Below, piece after piece: positions 11,852-23,499 of a stretch of DNA of 64,000 nt (its first letter is position 1; each line of letters opens with the position of its first letter). Under the pieces are notes generated by a model, which ran no database searches, was not told the DNA's origin, and saw only the letters and a program-made list of their open reading frames with translations. Source of the DNA: Hanleya hanleyi (lineage: Eukaryota; Mollusca; Polyplacophora; Lepidopleurida; Hanleyidae). A program made the position numbers and the translations under genes. Where the stretch lies: NCBI GenBank assembly GCA_036873755.1, contig JAVTVY010008188.1:368837-432836 (forward strand), read 5' to 3'.

Positions 11852-12566
11852 TACAGGCGTCTAACCCGACATTGAATATCCAGCCGTCGTCCATTACAGA
11901 ATTCCCGTGTTCATAATCCAAATTACAAGCGTCTGGCCCGTCATTCATAATTCAGCCGTCGTCCATTAGAGAATATCCGCGTCCATAATCCAAAGACCTA
12001 TTCCATATTCCATATAACAGTATTAGCACCAAATTCAAAAAGACAATCATAGTATACATAAACATAGGCTTGTTTCCTGCAAGAGAGAAGCGGTCAACAG
12101 TTTTCAATAATGCCGGCAAGACATGATGTTCCAAAAATATCAAATCCGTATCACTGATCAGTATTCTTAATCCATAATATTCGTTGTAAAGTCGTCATCT
12201 AAAGAATCATGTATCTCAGTCACGCTTTGCTTGTGGCTGTTCATATGAGGATCTTGAAGTACATGGGTTCATACGGCCCCTAGCCCCGGGTTAGGCGGAA
12301 TTAGACACAAGTTACGAAACTTAACGCCATAGATCTTGCACGCTACGCTCGTATTTTGCTATCAGCATGCGGTATGTATCGCCAAATTTGAGAAACTTTG
12401 AGCGGAGGCGCTTGGTGGTGTAGTCCTGTTTTGTAAGTTTCTGCAACCATGTTTTGTGACGCTGATTAAAATCGTCACATTTAACACGGGATCTAGCAAA
12501 TGCTACTAGGCGTGATATGTATACGCCATATGCAGGTCCCACTGGTCCCAGCGAGACCTCGATCAT
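11852..12566 (-). mobile_element. R2: RT-element C-terminal fragment plus 3' UTR
   Basis: The coding part (12566 to 12321) translates to a post-RT region with AYGVYISRLVAFARS, then KCDDFNQRHKTWLQKL, LRSKFLKFGDTYRMLIAKYE and a stop. This block follows the RT palm in a widespread group of invertebrate RT proteins that resemble Penelope-like elements; I am not certain of the clade. The 5' part, including the catalytic palm, is missing. The 3' UTR runs to 11852 and ends in two tandem copies of a roughly 73-base tail unit (11852-11925 and 11926-11999), each with CAGCCGTCGTCCATTA. Confidence 0.7.
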
Positions 12567-14153
12567 ATAACAACATTATGATCACTAAACATTCTCCGTA
12601 ATACTTTGACCCAATATGTTACGTGTTGTACGGATTATATTCAGAACGGACATTGGGAACGTTACAGCGATATAGCTGGTTTAAGATCATGACGGGGAAA
12701 AAATGACGGTGCAGAGCATCGCTGCAATATCAAAACATTAGGAATTGGATTTTAGTCGTTATAGAGATACCAGTACCACGCGGCAGCTCAGAAGGCAGTT
12801 GCAACTTCATGCGCAGCTGGAGGTTTTTTCTCTCTCTCTCTTTCACTCTCTCTTCCTCTCTCTTGGTTAACATGCTTATTTAATACCGTTCTATTTTAAG
12901 AGATGTGTTTTGCTCCCTGGACAACGAATCTATGTGCTAATTATATAATTTGAACGGAAATAATCGGGAAGGGCTAATTGGACAATACTCTGCCCGGTGA
13001 CATCTGAAGAGAAATGCCTCTCACTTCGGCGATACCAATTTGATATAACGACATCAGATGCGGCAATCAATTAGCAACCAGCACCATTGCGTTTCTAGCT
13101 GACGTATTTTACATACAACTACCAGTGCAAGTATCATAATTGAAACAGATGGGTATAGGTAAAATCGAAATATAAAAACATGTTTTCCTTCTTTGCTAGA
13201 AGAGAGCAACCGCGTGTTCCAAATTGATGTGTGTTCCAGACAGCGAATCATCTAAATCCCCAATTCAACCACAATCAAAGAGATGCTAATGGTCGTTGAC
13301 GCTCATATCTCTATTTTTGTGCAAGGTGTAGTAGTGGAGATAGCAAAGAGTCATTATTTGAGGGTATAGAGTTAAATTATATCATTATGTAACGAAGATT
13401 TAATCAATTTAACAAATGTATAATTATCCTGATACACCAGAGCTCTTTCACGCTTTTCTCCGTTTCAATCGCATTCCCCTTGAGAGATGCCTGAAAGAAC
13501 ATTTTTTAGATAAATCTCAGCATCGTCAGCCAGTCATGTGTAGGTCCAATCTAAATGAAGCGGCAGGTGCTTCAGCCTACAGGCTTGCCTGATGAAAAAG
13601 CCACGATCACTCTGCACAAAAGGCTATTTATTATTTAGCGGATGTCTGCGAGCGATCGGTGATCAGTTATTCCCAAGCATTCTGAACTGGAAGGATTCAT
13701 TTTACGACAGGTGCTCGGCTAACAACGCCAAACCCGGTAGCTATGAGGACTAGCCAATTGTAGTACAAAACCTTTCCACGTTCCGTCATTGTGGAACTTG
13801 GAGAACCTAAGATGTGAACCGAGTCTGACTCTCGGAAAGCAAACACGACGTCGCCAGTTTACATAGCAGTGAAACCATACCAACGGCTCCTGACAGCTGA
13901 ACGGACTAGCTCATGACTGGCCTATACCATAAGCCAAAACGAGCGAGCGATTGTTTTCAATAATCTAGTAATTCTCTACTGCACATGATGTTTTCCACGG
14001 TGTACGTGTAGACTTGCTATTCTTGTCTCAGAAATTCCCTCAACCTGACTCCGCCATGTTATCTCAATATATTTTACTGACAAACGCTCAAACAACGAAA
14101 TTCAATGCTCTGTGTTGTCTTATTTTAATATACTTTTTCTTTCTTATTCTCAG
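12567..14153. other. No gene recognised; CT-rich tract
   Basis: A (CT)n microsatellite lies at 12829-12866. No element or gene is recognised elsewhere. The 3' part may hold the promoter region of the CD225 gene, but no specific motif supports this. Confidence 0.3.
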
Positions 14154-14183
14154 CATCCAGGATGCGACAGAGCGTACATCAAG
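14154..14183 (+). other. Possible small upstream exon
   Basis: A good polypyrimidine tract and acceptor (TTTCTTTCTTATTCTCAG) end at 14153, and AAG followed by GTGAAT at 14184 could be a donor. A 30-base non-coding exon spliced to the CD225 exon is conceivable. The evidence is splice signals only. Confidence 0.2.
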
Positions 14184-14595
14184 GTGAATATTGACTGCCT
14201 AAAGAACTCAGAGATGTTGTGGTTCACGACTCGGTGAAGGGATTACGCCAAGGAATGGGAAATATCTATCGATCTATTCAATGGATAACGTATCATAACT
14301 GGAGAGTAGGATCACGGGCAAAGTGGGCATTTTCACCTGCATGTTTGTGCTATTGGCCGTATCACAAGGATCATCGGCATTTGAGGATTCCTAAACACAA
14401 CACCTTTGTGTGAATTTGAATATTATACTATTGTGAGCTGTAAAAATTGTCCCCAATTCAATCATCTTTCATGGAAGTTTGAATAGGTGAGATGACATCC
14501 TTCGAATATGGATTATATTTACCTAAATTAACGCCATCTTTCGACTACCGAAAAAGTTCGTTTCAAGAGATACAGGAAGCAGGATCAACCTAATC

Positions 14596-15009
14596 ATGCT
14601 GTGCTACTCCGCGCCACGGACGACAAACTACGAGTGGTCATCCGATTCTCATTCTGCGCCCAAGGGTAAATCTGCTGGCAATGCCAGTTACATTGCTGGA
14701 AATTCTCGTCATGGTCAGGTTATTCTGACGCAGCCCGATGGACGGGAATTGCGCACGAGCTACGCGGACAAACCCCGAAACTACATTGGATTAGCAGTAG
14801 TAGTCATGGTCTGCTTCAACCTTCCCTTTGGCATTCTGGCTACAATTTTATCGGTGAAATCTAACAAAGATTTCGAGGCAGGAAACTTCGAATCTTCAAG
14901 ATTCAAGGGGAAAGTTTCGATGACGTTTAGTGTTCTCGGTATAATGATCTCGGCGACAATTGTCATTCTGGTCATCTTTTGGCCCGTGATTTTTCGTAAA
15001 CAAAAGTGA
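14596..15009 (+). CDS. CD225/dispanin-family two-pass membrane protein
   Basis: The product is 137 residues, within the normal size range of dispanins (IFITM/PRRT-like proteins), which sit in plasma or endosomal membranes. Residues 1-58 are polar and rich in Ser, Gly and Asn. The CD225 core begins at KPRNYIGLAVVVMV; a first hydrophobic segment of about 22 residues contains CFNLPFGILA, corresponding to the family's Cys-x-x-Pro-x-Gly signature. A basic loop (LSVKSNKDFEAGNFESSRF) leads to a second hydrophobic segment (about 107-131) and a short basic tail FRKQK. The ATG is the first in frame with this core; an upstream non-coding exon is possible. The domain lies in one exon. Specific function, for example antiviral restriction or trafficking, cannot be read from the sequence. 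I see no disabling lesion. Confidence 0.8.
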   Translation: MLCYSAPRTTNYEWSSDSHSAPKGKSAGNASYIAGNSRHGQVILTQPDGRELRTSYADKPRNYIGLAVVVMVCFNLPFGILATILSVKSNKDFEAGNFESSRFKGKVSMTFSVLGIMISATIVILVIFWPVIFRKQK

Positions 15010-17581
15010 AAGCCTACTTTAAGATGGCCAATCTTTAGAGTCGATCATATCATTTCTGTGATTTTTGATGTAGGGCTTCCTAAACGTATTTGATGGTTCC
15101 GATGTTAGCTGAAAGGAATTACCGACATCTTATGAATATAACATTGATACAGACAGACATCGGAAAATTCCATGAAAGGAAAGATTAATTATATTCATAG
15201 GAGCATTTCTGGATAACATGGTCAGTATCGTTACGTGATCTGGTTGAGATCTGTGTACAGCACAACAACAATTTACGATTCCAGTGGAGTACGAATTGGA
15301 GTAATGTGATATTGTTTGATAGCAAGTGATCAGACCGATACGATATATAATAACAACTTGCAGTAGCGTGACTGTTTTCACTAACATATACGAAGCTGCT
15401 ACCGAAGAAAGCTGGAAAGAATTCAAAGTAATTCTAGCCGTCACAGAGAGCCAAATAACGATAGTCATCTCTCTTTGTTTATATTTACCATCGAGCTGTT
15501 TGGACCAACTTATCACTCTCAAACTATTCACTCTCTCACGATTTTAAACATATTGTACTCAACGTGAAAAATACCTAAACATCATTGGAGCCTATTTAAT
15601 TAAGTTAATTAGCTATTGTCCGAAGTAATGTAGAAACGAGAACTTCTACAAGCACCTGCATACGTCGTCTACCTGCATGATCAGTTCAAGTGGGACTATG
15701 GGTTTCACTAATTTGATGTTGGCGAGTGACCTTATACGTCAATCTTTATACCAGACAAATCCATTTCCATCAATGCATCCACTCGACTTTTGTCCCGGTG
15801 GTCTTGGCGTTTGACCTTTCGGTCTGAATGCGATAATTGTACGCCATAAAATTAAGGTATTATGGAAATTTGAATCACAGTCCACCATCTTGATTTCATT
15901 GATTTATCTACTCCAATTATTTGTTTTTGATTTAGATGATTTTTGTGCCAAAGTGAACATTCCCCGGATATTTGACCTCAATTTTGTTCTGCGACATACT
16001 GTGGTCCCCTTATATATCCACTGTCAAAATATTGCGATTTTCACTAATTACTGAATTATAGGTCATATTTGCATTTACCGTTGACCTACTGACCTCATTC
16101 TTGTTGCGCGACATTTCCTGTGCGACGAAACAACACATCGGTATATCTCATGCTCATATCTTGATATGTTAACTGCGTTTACACGGTGAAGTTTTCTGTA
16201 ATAAATGCATGCCTGTCAGCACTCTTCGAACTGTCAGTGTTTTGTCGTAACGGAACCATGGTTCTTGTATGCTTTCTAACGATTGCACATAATTGTCCAT
16301 AGGAATCTCACAAAAGATACCAAACCACATATTTCACTTGTATATTGCTGTCGTCCTTCAATCCGTTAATTCAAGAACGACATTATTGCTTTACGTTCCA
16401 CACGTATGCCAGTAGTAAACATGGCTGAGAGTATTCAGGGACTTCAAGCCACTTTTTGAGAGAATGTAAAACTCTCGCCTGAAAATTTCATGTTTCATCA
16501 ATTTACTTTATTGACATATGCAGCGGAGTACTCTCCTTAATCCTTCAACACGAAAACGATTGTGCTTGATTTCACACGTATCTATATCACATAGACAATC
16601 ATGAACTATTATTACACTAGATATACATCGTAAAAATGGTATTTTATCTTTCAAAATATCTGTGTGTTTTTTTTAATTGATTCTTAGGATTGCTATTCAA
16701 TTATATCAGGCTATTTGCCTCAAAATATGTCACCAAAAGATCATATATAACATGAAATCCATATAATTGATTCCAGAACTCGTGAGTAATAATTTTGATT
16801 TCTATGTCTGCTTTGATGATCGGGGATCTTTCTCCCTAAAGTCTCGGCAAATATTAGTACATGTGTCATTTGGATTATTTCTTTTCATACTTGACCAATA
16901 TTGCTCCACAGTATTATCCCATATCATATCCAAACGTATGCATGACATATTTATAAATATTGTGTTGCGGGTGGACGCATTCTTGCTGTCGAAACCTGAC
17001 TTACCGTTTTAGAAAGGAGTAAGTCGAACTTTTCGCCAAAAACGTTGGTGCATCTAGTACATTTTTCGAAATTGGACAGACAAGCGATTTTAGTGAATTC
17101 AATTAATTTGGTGTATATGTTTTGGATGATTTTTGCATCTCCCGAGTTTAACTTATTTCGGCGAGGCTTGATCTACAATCTACTGACATGGGAACTATAT
17201 CTGTTCCTACGGTTATACGCCATCACTGAGCAACGTACACGTGTTTAATGTATGAGTGTTTGCGGGATTACTGTGACTATTGTCCGCTCGCTTTTATGTT
17301 GTTGATGTTGATGCCAAACGCATTCATTGACCTGTAACGTTCCAAAAAGTTTTTTATTCTTCGTTTTACTTAATCGCAGCTTCAAATTATACTGGCCACA
17401 CTGGTCGTGCGCATTCTGTCGACCGTACTGGATGATACACAGAATGGCCCCACTGAATCAAAGTTGAGTATCTAGGATAATGGCTCCTTGTTCTAAATAT
17501 TTGATTTGATGAACACATGTAATGCGAGTCTTGCATGATGGCGCATATGTATGATTTATAACGCATATTTATGATTTATAA
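15010..17581. other. No gene recognised
   Basis: This follows the CD225 stop. I saw no polyadenylation signal strong enough to place the transcript end. The remainder is AT-rich, with short open frames that show no domain. Confidence 0.3.
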
Positions 17582-17667
17582 CACACATCACGAATCGTTA
17601 GATTATTGGTATGTGCTTTAGAGTAGGTTAACCGGAAGACTATACTGTGAAGTCATGTGGCTCTGTC
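17582..17667 (+). repeat. 86-bp direct repeat, copy 1
   Basis: ACACATCACGAATCGTTAGA through GTCATGTGGCTCTGT is repeated at 18029-18115 with few changes. The sequence between the copies is not itself duplicated. Confidence 0.85.
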
Positions 17668-18028
17668 AGTATGTCGGCACCTCTTCCCACTTCCCTTATA
17701 TGTGTTGTAATTTTTACCTGTATACATGTGTATGGCGAGATTCTGCTGGTGGACGTTTCGTCCCCGAGACCCGCCCCCTATACAGACCTTTTGGTCTTTG
17801 GTATATGTTGGCATTTGTGGGAAGTTGATGCTGGGTCGACATTGGGCCTTACAGACTAGTCTTTTGTGTTAAATGCCGTCATTTTCATCTGAAGACGATA
17901 CAGCTCACCAAACCTCAGTGTACGAGTTGTCACAGCGAAACAGCTTACCAATTACCAATATACGAGTTGTCAGAGCATTTTCATCATAGCTCTCAAGATT
18001 TGTACAATAAAAGCGTACCTGAGATACA

Positions 18029-18115
18029 ACACATATCACGAATCGTTAGATTCTTGGTATGTGCTTTAGAATAGGTTAACCGGAAAACTATACTGTGAAG
18101 TCATGTGGCTCTGTT
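18029..18115 (+). repeat. 86-bp direct repeat, copy 2
   Basis: Second copy of the repeat at 17582-17667, offset about 447 bases. Between them, TACGAGTTGTCA(C/G)AGC also occurs twice (about 17920 and 17962). Confidence 0.85.
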
Positions 18116-18989
18116 CTCTGTTGTCATGAGATGCACACACCAATTGTGTACGCGATCTCAAAAACGGTATTTCACCGTAATAAATTTCCCAAAAGCATAG
18201 TAGTGACATTTCAGACACTTCAGACAATATCCACCGAGTGTTTCGCCCACCTCTTCGGTGCTTATCTAACTCATTTGATTTGGTGTTACCTGTCCTGCTT
18301 ATATATACAGTCAACAGCACACCTACATCTTGCTAGGTTTGAAGAACACATCTTAGCTTGCCACTAACCGCGGCACGAAAGTACTGGTCGCTGGTAGGTT
18401 GAAACATCAACCAGACATTATTTAGTTGAAGCAAACTTTCCTAAGCGCGACCCCAGATTATGCTAACGATGCGGATCCTGAGACACAGAACTGAGTGTCA
18501 GTGGGGATCATGCTATTATCCTGAAGCTAAGGAGATTGATAGAGATAACATTGTCTTACGGGTTATTTCCCGTAAAGCATATGATTAGTCATTTAAACTT
18601 TTCAAAAAGAAATCTGTAATTTCCATTGGTCTGCGGCTAAACTGAAGAAAGTTCAACCCCTCATAGCATTTCTGTAGAGATTCATTGGGCGCGTTTCTGA
18701 CAGAACGGTGAAATATATATTTTTACTACCATGTCTTGAGACAAGCACACCATGGCATTTTACTACAGTTTTCGACAGGGAACACTTACATACCGAGGAA
18801 CAGACAACAGTCACAATATGCCCGCAGGCAAGCTTTGTGTTTGAAAGCATAGCCATCGTCAATTTATACAAATATATGTGATTTAGTTTGCATTGGTGTT
18901 CTCTAGATTGTGCATAGATTAATGAAAAGGGCTTAGTGCTGAATTACAACTCTAGTTGTGATGCACAAGGAGATTGTCGATCACGCCTC
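18116..18989. other. No gene recognised
   Basis: Overlapping short open frames on both strands (for example 18066-18320 minus and 18095-18367 plus) are not accompanied by recognisable domains. Confidence 0.3.
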
Positions 18990-19371
18990 AACAAAATACC
19001 CTATTTATTTAAGATAATGCCCTAACATTTTCTTGAAATGAGATAATTTTACTCAAAATAAGTTAAATTTCAAGAAAATTTTAAGATTTTTTTTTTCATG
19101 TTTAAGTAAAATATACTTACCCCACTCCAAATTTGACTTAAACAAGAAAAAAATCTTAAAAGTTAAGAATTTTTCTTAAAAAAATCCTTGTTATAAGAAA
19201 AATTCTGAAATTTTTAGATTTTTTTAAGTAAAATTTGGAGAGGGGTAATTATATTTTACTTAAACGAGAAAAAAATCTTAAAATTTTCTTAAAATTTAAA
19301 TTATTTTGAGTAAAATTATCCTATTTCAAGAAAATTTTAGGGCATTATCTTAAATAAGTAGGGTATTTTTG
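18990..19371. mobile_element. Fold-back MITE, about 190-bp arms
   Basis: The sequence is almost entirely an inverted repeat. The left arm begins AAAATACCCTATTTATTTAA and continues GATAATGCCCTAA; the right arm is its complement, ending TTAGGGCATTATC then TTAAATAAGTAGGGTATTTT. The arms stay highly similar across AT-rich sequence to a centre near 19180. No coding capacity. I could not define a target duplication. Confidence 0.85.
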
Positions 19372-19853
19372 GCAGTATAATATCTCATGCTTGGTCGAAG
19401 AATAATATTTAAATCAATCTACTTCGACAGAGGTAAATGTATGTGTTTAAATATATTCCAGAGGCGTAATTTTGCTGTATAAACTCTGTCTAGTCGTCTC
19501 GAAGGAATTCTACTTTGGAGTCTGTTTGGTTATATAAAGATGAAATTATCATTTAAGTGTTCTTGGACAGGCCATACATCAGGATCAGAAGAATGTGCTT
19601 ACGTTGATACACGTTTGTTCATATCATTGTATTTGTTCTTGATACTTTTTTGAATATTCAAAGCTATTTTGAGAGTGAGTGAAATAAAAAATAATCTATA
19701 TTCATGTTTCGAAATTAAGCATTCGTCATTCAGCATACATGTGAGAAGAAAGTACTGGATCTCGCCATGGTAGGGATTAGAGAGAGAAATAGACTTTAGC
19801 AAATATTATTGACCAATATTTGTATTGACTATCTATTGTGACAGGAGGGCGAT
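19372..19853. other. No gene recognised
   Basis: AT-rich spacer with no recognised element. A 67-residue minus-strand frame (19599-19802) has no domain. Confidence 0.3.
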
Positions 19854-19946
19854 CTCCGGTGGGACCTTTCTCTGGCATGTAATGTTGTTGTTGGTAAAAT
19901 ACTGGATGGCTCATATTTGCCGAAGTCGTTTGCCACAAGCAAGAAT
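19854..19946 (+). pseudogene. Coding-like segment, inverted partner of 20327-20434
   Basis: Read on the plus strand this translates to SGGTFLWHVM, a short gap, then VVGKILDGSYLPKSFATSKN. The minus strand of 20327-20434 gives SGGAFLHYVRS and VVGNLKGGSYLPKPFVTNNN. Similarity at protein level in opposite orientation suggests two copies of one exon. I do not recognise the family. The segment runs directly into a (GAATA)n tract at 19944-19968, which resembles the 3' tail of a minus-strand LINE. Confidence 0.4.
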
Positions 19947-20002
19947 AGAATAGAATAGAATAGAATTTATTTGCTAATTATTAGCAATAGAATTATTCAG
20001 TT

Positions 20003-20467
20003 CTATATCATCTCACCTTTGTATTGCGCCCATGTTTGCAAAAAAACGTAAATTTTAACTGCACACGGAATCAGGGCACTGAAAGTGTCGACACAATCTT
20101 GCGGGTGTTGGTATGCACAATCGGCATCCATAGCCGTTACGAGAACGTTCAAACTGAAGTGGTTGCTCTGCACGTCTGTCTCCCATAACCCAGAACTGGA
20201 CAGTTTCTTGTTACTGGACAAGTGCATAATTATATTATATGATAAAATGACTATTTCAGCCCCAAGTATGGACCTATGTAAGGACGTAATATAAGGTAAG
20301 ATCATACCGAATCGAACTATGTTATTGTTTGTGACGAACGGCTTCGGCAAATATGAGCCGCCCTTTAAGTTTCCAACAACTGCAACTGGGACATGACTTG
20401 ATCTTACATAATGGAGAAAGGCCCCACCGGAGCAACTGGTGAGCATATGAAGTATAACGAAATCCAA
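20003..20467 (-). CDS. Unrecognised ORF, possible exon
   Basis: The open frame encodes 154 residues starting MDFVILHMLTSCSGGAFLHY and ending QYKGEMI. The N-terminal third (CSGGAFLHYVRS through GGSYLPKPFVTNNN) is the part mirrored, in inverted orientation, at 19854-19946. The first residues are hydrophobic and could be a signal peptide. The frame is longer than most open frames nearby, and the partial duplicate argues that it was once coding. No catalytic or structural motif allows a functional call; it could be one exon of a larger gene or an element remnant. Confidence 0.35.
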   Translation of the reverse strand: MDFVILHMLTSCSGGAFLHYVRSSHVPVAVVGNLKGGSYLPKPFVTNNNIVRFGMILPYITSLHRSILGAEIVILSYNIIMHLSSNKKLSSSGLWETDVQSNHFSLNVLVTAMDADCAYQHPQDCVDTFSALIPCAVKIYVFLQTWAQYKGEMI

Positions 20468-20640
20468 TATTAACGAAATGATTTGAGATATATTTGTGGT
20501 TGAAACAGGATATCATTGAATAGGATGTGAGGTCGTTTTCAACAATGTTTCAGTGATAGCATGCTGCAGCTTCATACTAAACACTACTAAAGAGTGTGCA
20601 TATCTGCATCTAATTACGATCTTCCCAACACTATAACTCT

Positions 20641-20739
20641 GTTTGTTTGTTTGTTTGTTTATTTGTTTGTTTCTTGATGGCCACCAGTGTCCAGGATAAT
20701 AGGGACTGTGGAGACTCTCGTGTCCTGGCACATGTAGGC
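20641..20739 (+). repeat. (GTTT)n plus SINE-like conserved domain
   Basis: A (GTTT)n tract (20641-20672) is followed by GGCCACCAGTGTCCAGGATA, then ATAGGGACTGTGGAGACTCT and CGTGTCCTGGCACATGTAGG. The same roughly 60-base module occurs next to a 5S rRNA-derived head at 38028-38092 (minus), which suggests a shared SINE central domain. Confidence 0.55.
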
Positions 20740-21439
20740 ACCGTCGTGATATGACTGAAAAAATGTTGAAACTTTCAATCTTACTCAGTAGTCACCCTCT
20801 TGTTTGTTTGATGCTGTCCATCATATAGGGAAGGGTTTGGTCAAAATGACATGAAACTTTGTCGGGATAGAATTGTGGCCAGCAAGGGTAATCTTAGAGA
20901 AAACGGGGTCGTGGAAAGTGACCTGAAACAAATCAAAATAAAATTCCAAAAGGATCGAAAATAGAATTGAGTATAGATGTTATTGGGTATACCCTTATAT
21001 GATTAATGAGAGCTGTTGTCACCGAAAGATGGCACGAGGAGCTGGTTCCAGGAAGCGGAAGGGGGTATGTCTGCAGGCCACCATTCTTTTAAGAACATGC
21101 TGGACTGAAGTTTGTTCTGTCTGGTTCCACCTCCTCATAATGGCTTCCATATCAAAATATAGCGATACAGTACCCCTTGAGAAAACCATACTGAATTAAT
21201 ATGATGTTATAAATCTATATGGTACCTGGTTCCATATGAATATTTTCTTATCTCTGCTGGATACTGTGTCATTGTTGCTATTTTCTGTACACAACTTGTT
21301 TATAATAAATACATTGTATTTATCTCAGTTTTTTATTTATTTTTTTGTTGTGGTTTTAAATAGTACAAACGAGTATACATATTTGTGTCGTAATGATCGA
21401 AAGAAAAGTTATGGAAATACTGTCGTCATCCCAATGTTA
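20740..21439. other. No gene recognised
   Basis: AT-rich sequence with T-rich runs near 21320-21360. The 134-residue plus-strand frame at 21236-21640 starts in low-complexity sequence and runs into a decayed family A copy, so I reject it as a gene. Confidence 0.3.
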
Positions 21440-21810
21440 TCCCTGAGATTAGGGAGCTGCAATTTACCTCACTATACTCTTGGGTCAAGCTCTACCAGAA
21501 AATGTGATAAAATCCAAGATGGCCGTTCTGATGACGTCACACTTACCACATTTTTTCAGAAGTTAATGTATGCATTTTTGTCGGCAACAGTACATGATAA
21601 ATTAGTAAGTTGTTGTCCGCTTTTAACCAGACAGGAATAAGAATAAATGTAGAAAAAGGATGAAAATTTTCTGGTACCCCACAAGAACGTCATTTGGAAT
21701 TTTCCCATAATGCATGCTGTGGAAGGTGGCGGCACGGAAAGGCTAAACATATCCACGTCATGATTAGCTACAACGTCACAAAGTTTCAGCTCTCTTTTGT
21801 TCTCTGTTTC
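21440..21810 (+). mobile_element. Decayed family A MITE copy
   Basis: Landmarks of family A occur in order: CTTGGGTCAAGCTCTACCAG, AAATCCAAGATGGCCG, TGATGACGTCAC, CATGATAAATTAGTAA, TTTTCTGGTACCCCAC, and AAGTTTCAGCTCTC. Both TTAA-flanked ends are lost and the spacing is altered, so this is older than the other copies. Confidence 0.7.
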
Positions 21811-22102
21811 GGGGAACGAGACAAAAGATCATTAAGTGGAACGAAATTTCTCCCACTCCAGGCCAGTTACGGTCAAATAAATAATCCTAAAAAGGGTTTG
21901 ATCAAATGCCCATTTAGCTATCGATTAGGCTGATGACGAGATTATCCTTTCTTGATCAGTTTGTGAAGAGGAACACCGGGATGAAAACAACGAACATCAT
22001 TTGAAAGTTTCATTCAGATTTTTCTGACATTTCCGGAATTTTCTTTGCATGTTGATACATTCCTATACTTCTTGTTAATCTTGAGACACTGAAACTTGAG
22101 AC
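21811..22102. other. No gene recognised
   Basis: Short spacer between decayed repeats. Nothing is recognised. Confidence 0.3.
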
Positions 22103-22147
22103 ACTAAACACTGCGTCACTAAACACTGCGTCACTAAACACTGCGTC
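22103..22147. repeat. 15-bp tandem repeat, three units
   Basis: GCGTCACTAAACACT is repeated three times. In one minus-strand frame it encodes repeats of DAVFS, which is incidental. Confidence 0.9.
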
Positions 22148-23499
22148 GAGAAATCCTCGGTTTGCAACATAACTTCGGGACAAAATGACGATAACCATAG
22201 GTGGTGGATATACCGAATACGATTAGCTGTCATTCTGATACCATAACAGAGAACTGTTTTATAGTTTGGACATAACTTCCAATCGAGTATTTTAACACCC
22301 TAAGCAGAGCATCGTTTGAAAATTGATGATGGTGGCTATGGGTGCGTTACTGAAAACTCGCATTTTCGTCATATTTGAATAAATTTGCTTGTTTTCTGTC
22401 AGTCAGAAAGCGGCAGAAACTATTATACTTCAAACCTGATAATTATTTTCTAATCTGCTGCAACATTTTACGGAGAATATATCTCATTTGGCAATTTGGA
22501 CTAAAATGGGCCAAACCTGGTTTTTAATCATATGTGCCACGGTGACGTCGCCAGAGCGACCATCTTCGATTGTTTCACAGGATACCGTGTGATAAGTCGG
22601 AATGTCCCCAAAGATAGCGAAAGAAAAGAAAGGGGTAGAATTAGCCGACAAACTCCACTCTCGAATTCGGTGTACCTCAAATTAATTCCAGACCGGCTAA
22701 GCTGTCTGACATCATGATTTCAAATAACCCTGAAGGATACAATATTTGATAATATACAGGTAACTTTTAAACGTTTTGATCTATTCTTCGTTGTAGGCTG
22801 CATGTGTCTGACTAGAATAACAAGAGGCGCCTGTCAAATGTCGCAACCGTCACCAAGCAGACGCATTATTTTGAATATTAAACTACTCGTAAGTTTATAG
22901 ACAACACACCACACGCCCTTCATACAAAATCAACAACCAAAAATATAAATTTGGGAGAGAAAATAGTATCCGACGTACTGCTTTATTTACTAACTGTGAT
23001 CGTCCCAAACCCTGACGACGTATTATATCTCTCTCAATCACGTGATGAATTGTGTATTCAAACATCTGCACGACACGTGATCACTTATTCAGAAATCTAA
23101 CATCGCTTATGTTACACGAAATCAATTAAATTGCCATTGTCAACATAAAGTACATGTGCCGCAAGGCGTGAAATCCTATATGTAACCCGATACACCAAAT
23201 TAAATCTTGCTCTTCCGGCTCGCGCTGGCAATTAAGTTGATGTCGTGTTACATGAGGGAGGTGTCAGGCTTATTGAATTGTATAAAGATTCCCAGCAGCC
23301 ATTTAATTGTCATGGATGTTGGGAGCCTGCATTGTATCAAGGGATAGAAGTGAGATTTTATTGTCATGAATGTAGAGGACCAACGTCATCAGGTTTCAGG
23401 ACAATTGTACAAATGAATCTATCTGCGATGATATTAAATGAAACAACATGCATGAGCGACATTTCGAATCTGTCTATAACATCTTGCTAGGGTTGTTAT
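22148..23499. other. No gene recognised; possible ancient family A trace
   Basis: Around 22535-22600, GTGACGTCGCCAGAGCGACC followed by ATCTTCGATT resembles the TGACGTCATC-AGAGCGGCCATCTT region of family A, but little else matches. An 81-residue plus-strand frame at 23245-23490 contains two CHGC/CHEC-like Cys-His pairs, but I cannot assign it to a zinc-finger family. Confidence 0.3.

Noticed and set aside
21236..21640. 134-residue plus-strand open frame
   Set aside because: A hydrophobic T-rich start and a 3' part inside a decayed family A copy; no domain.
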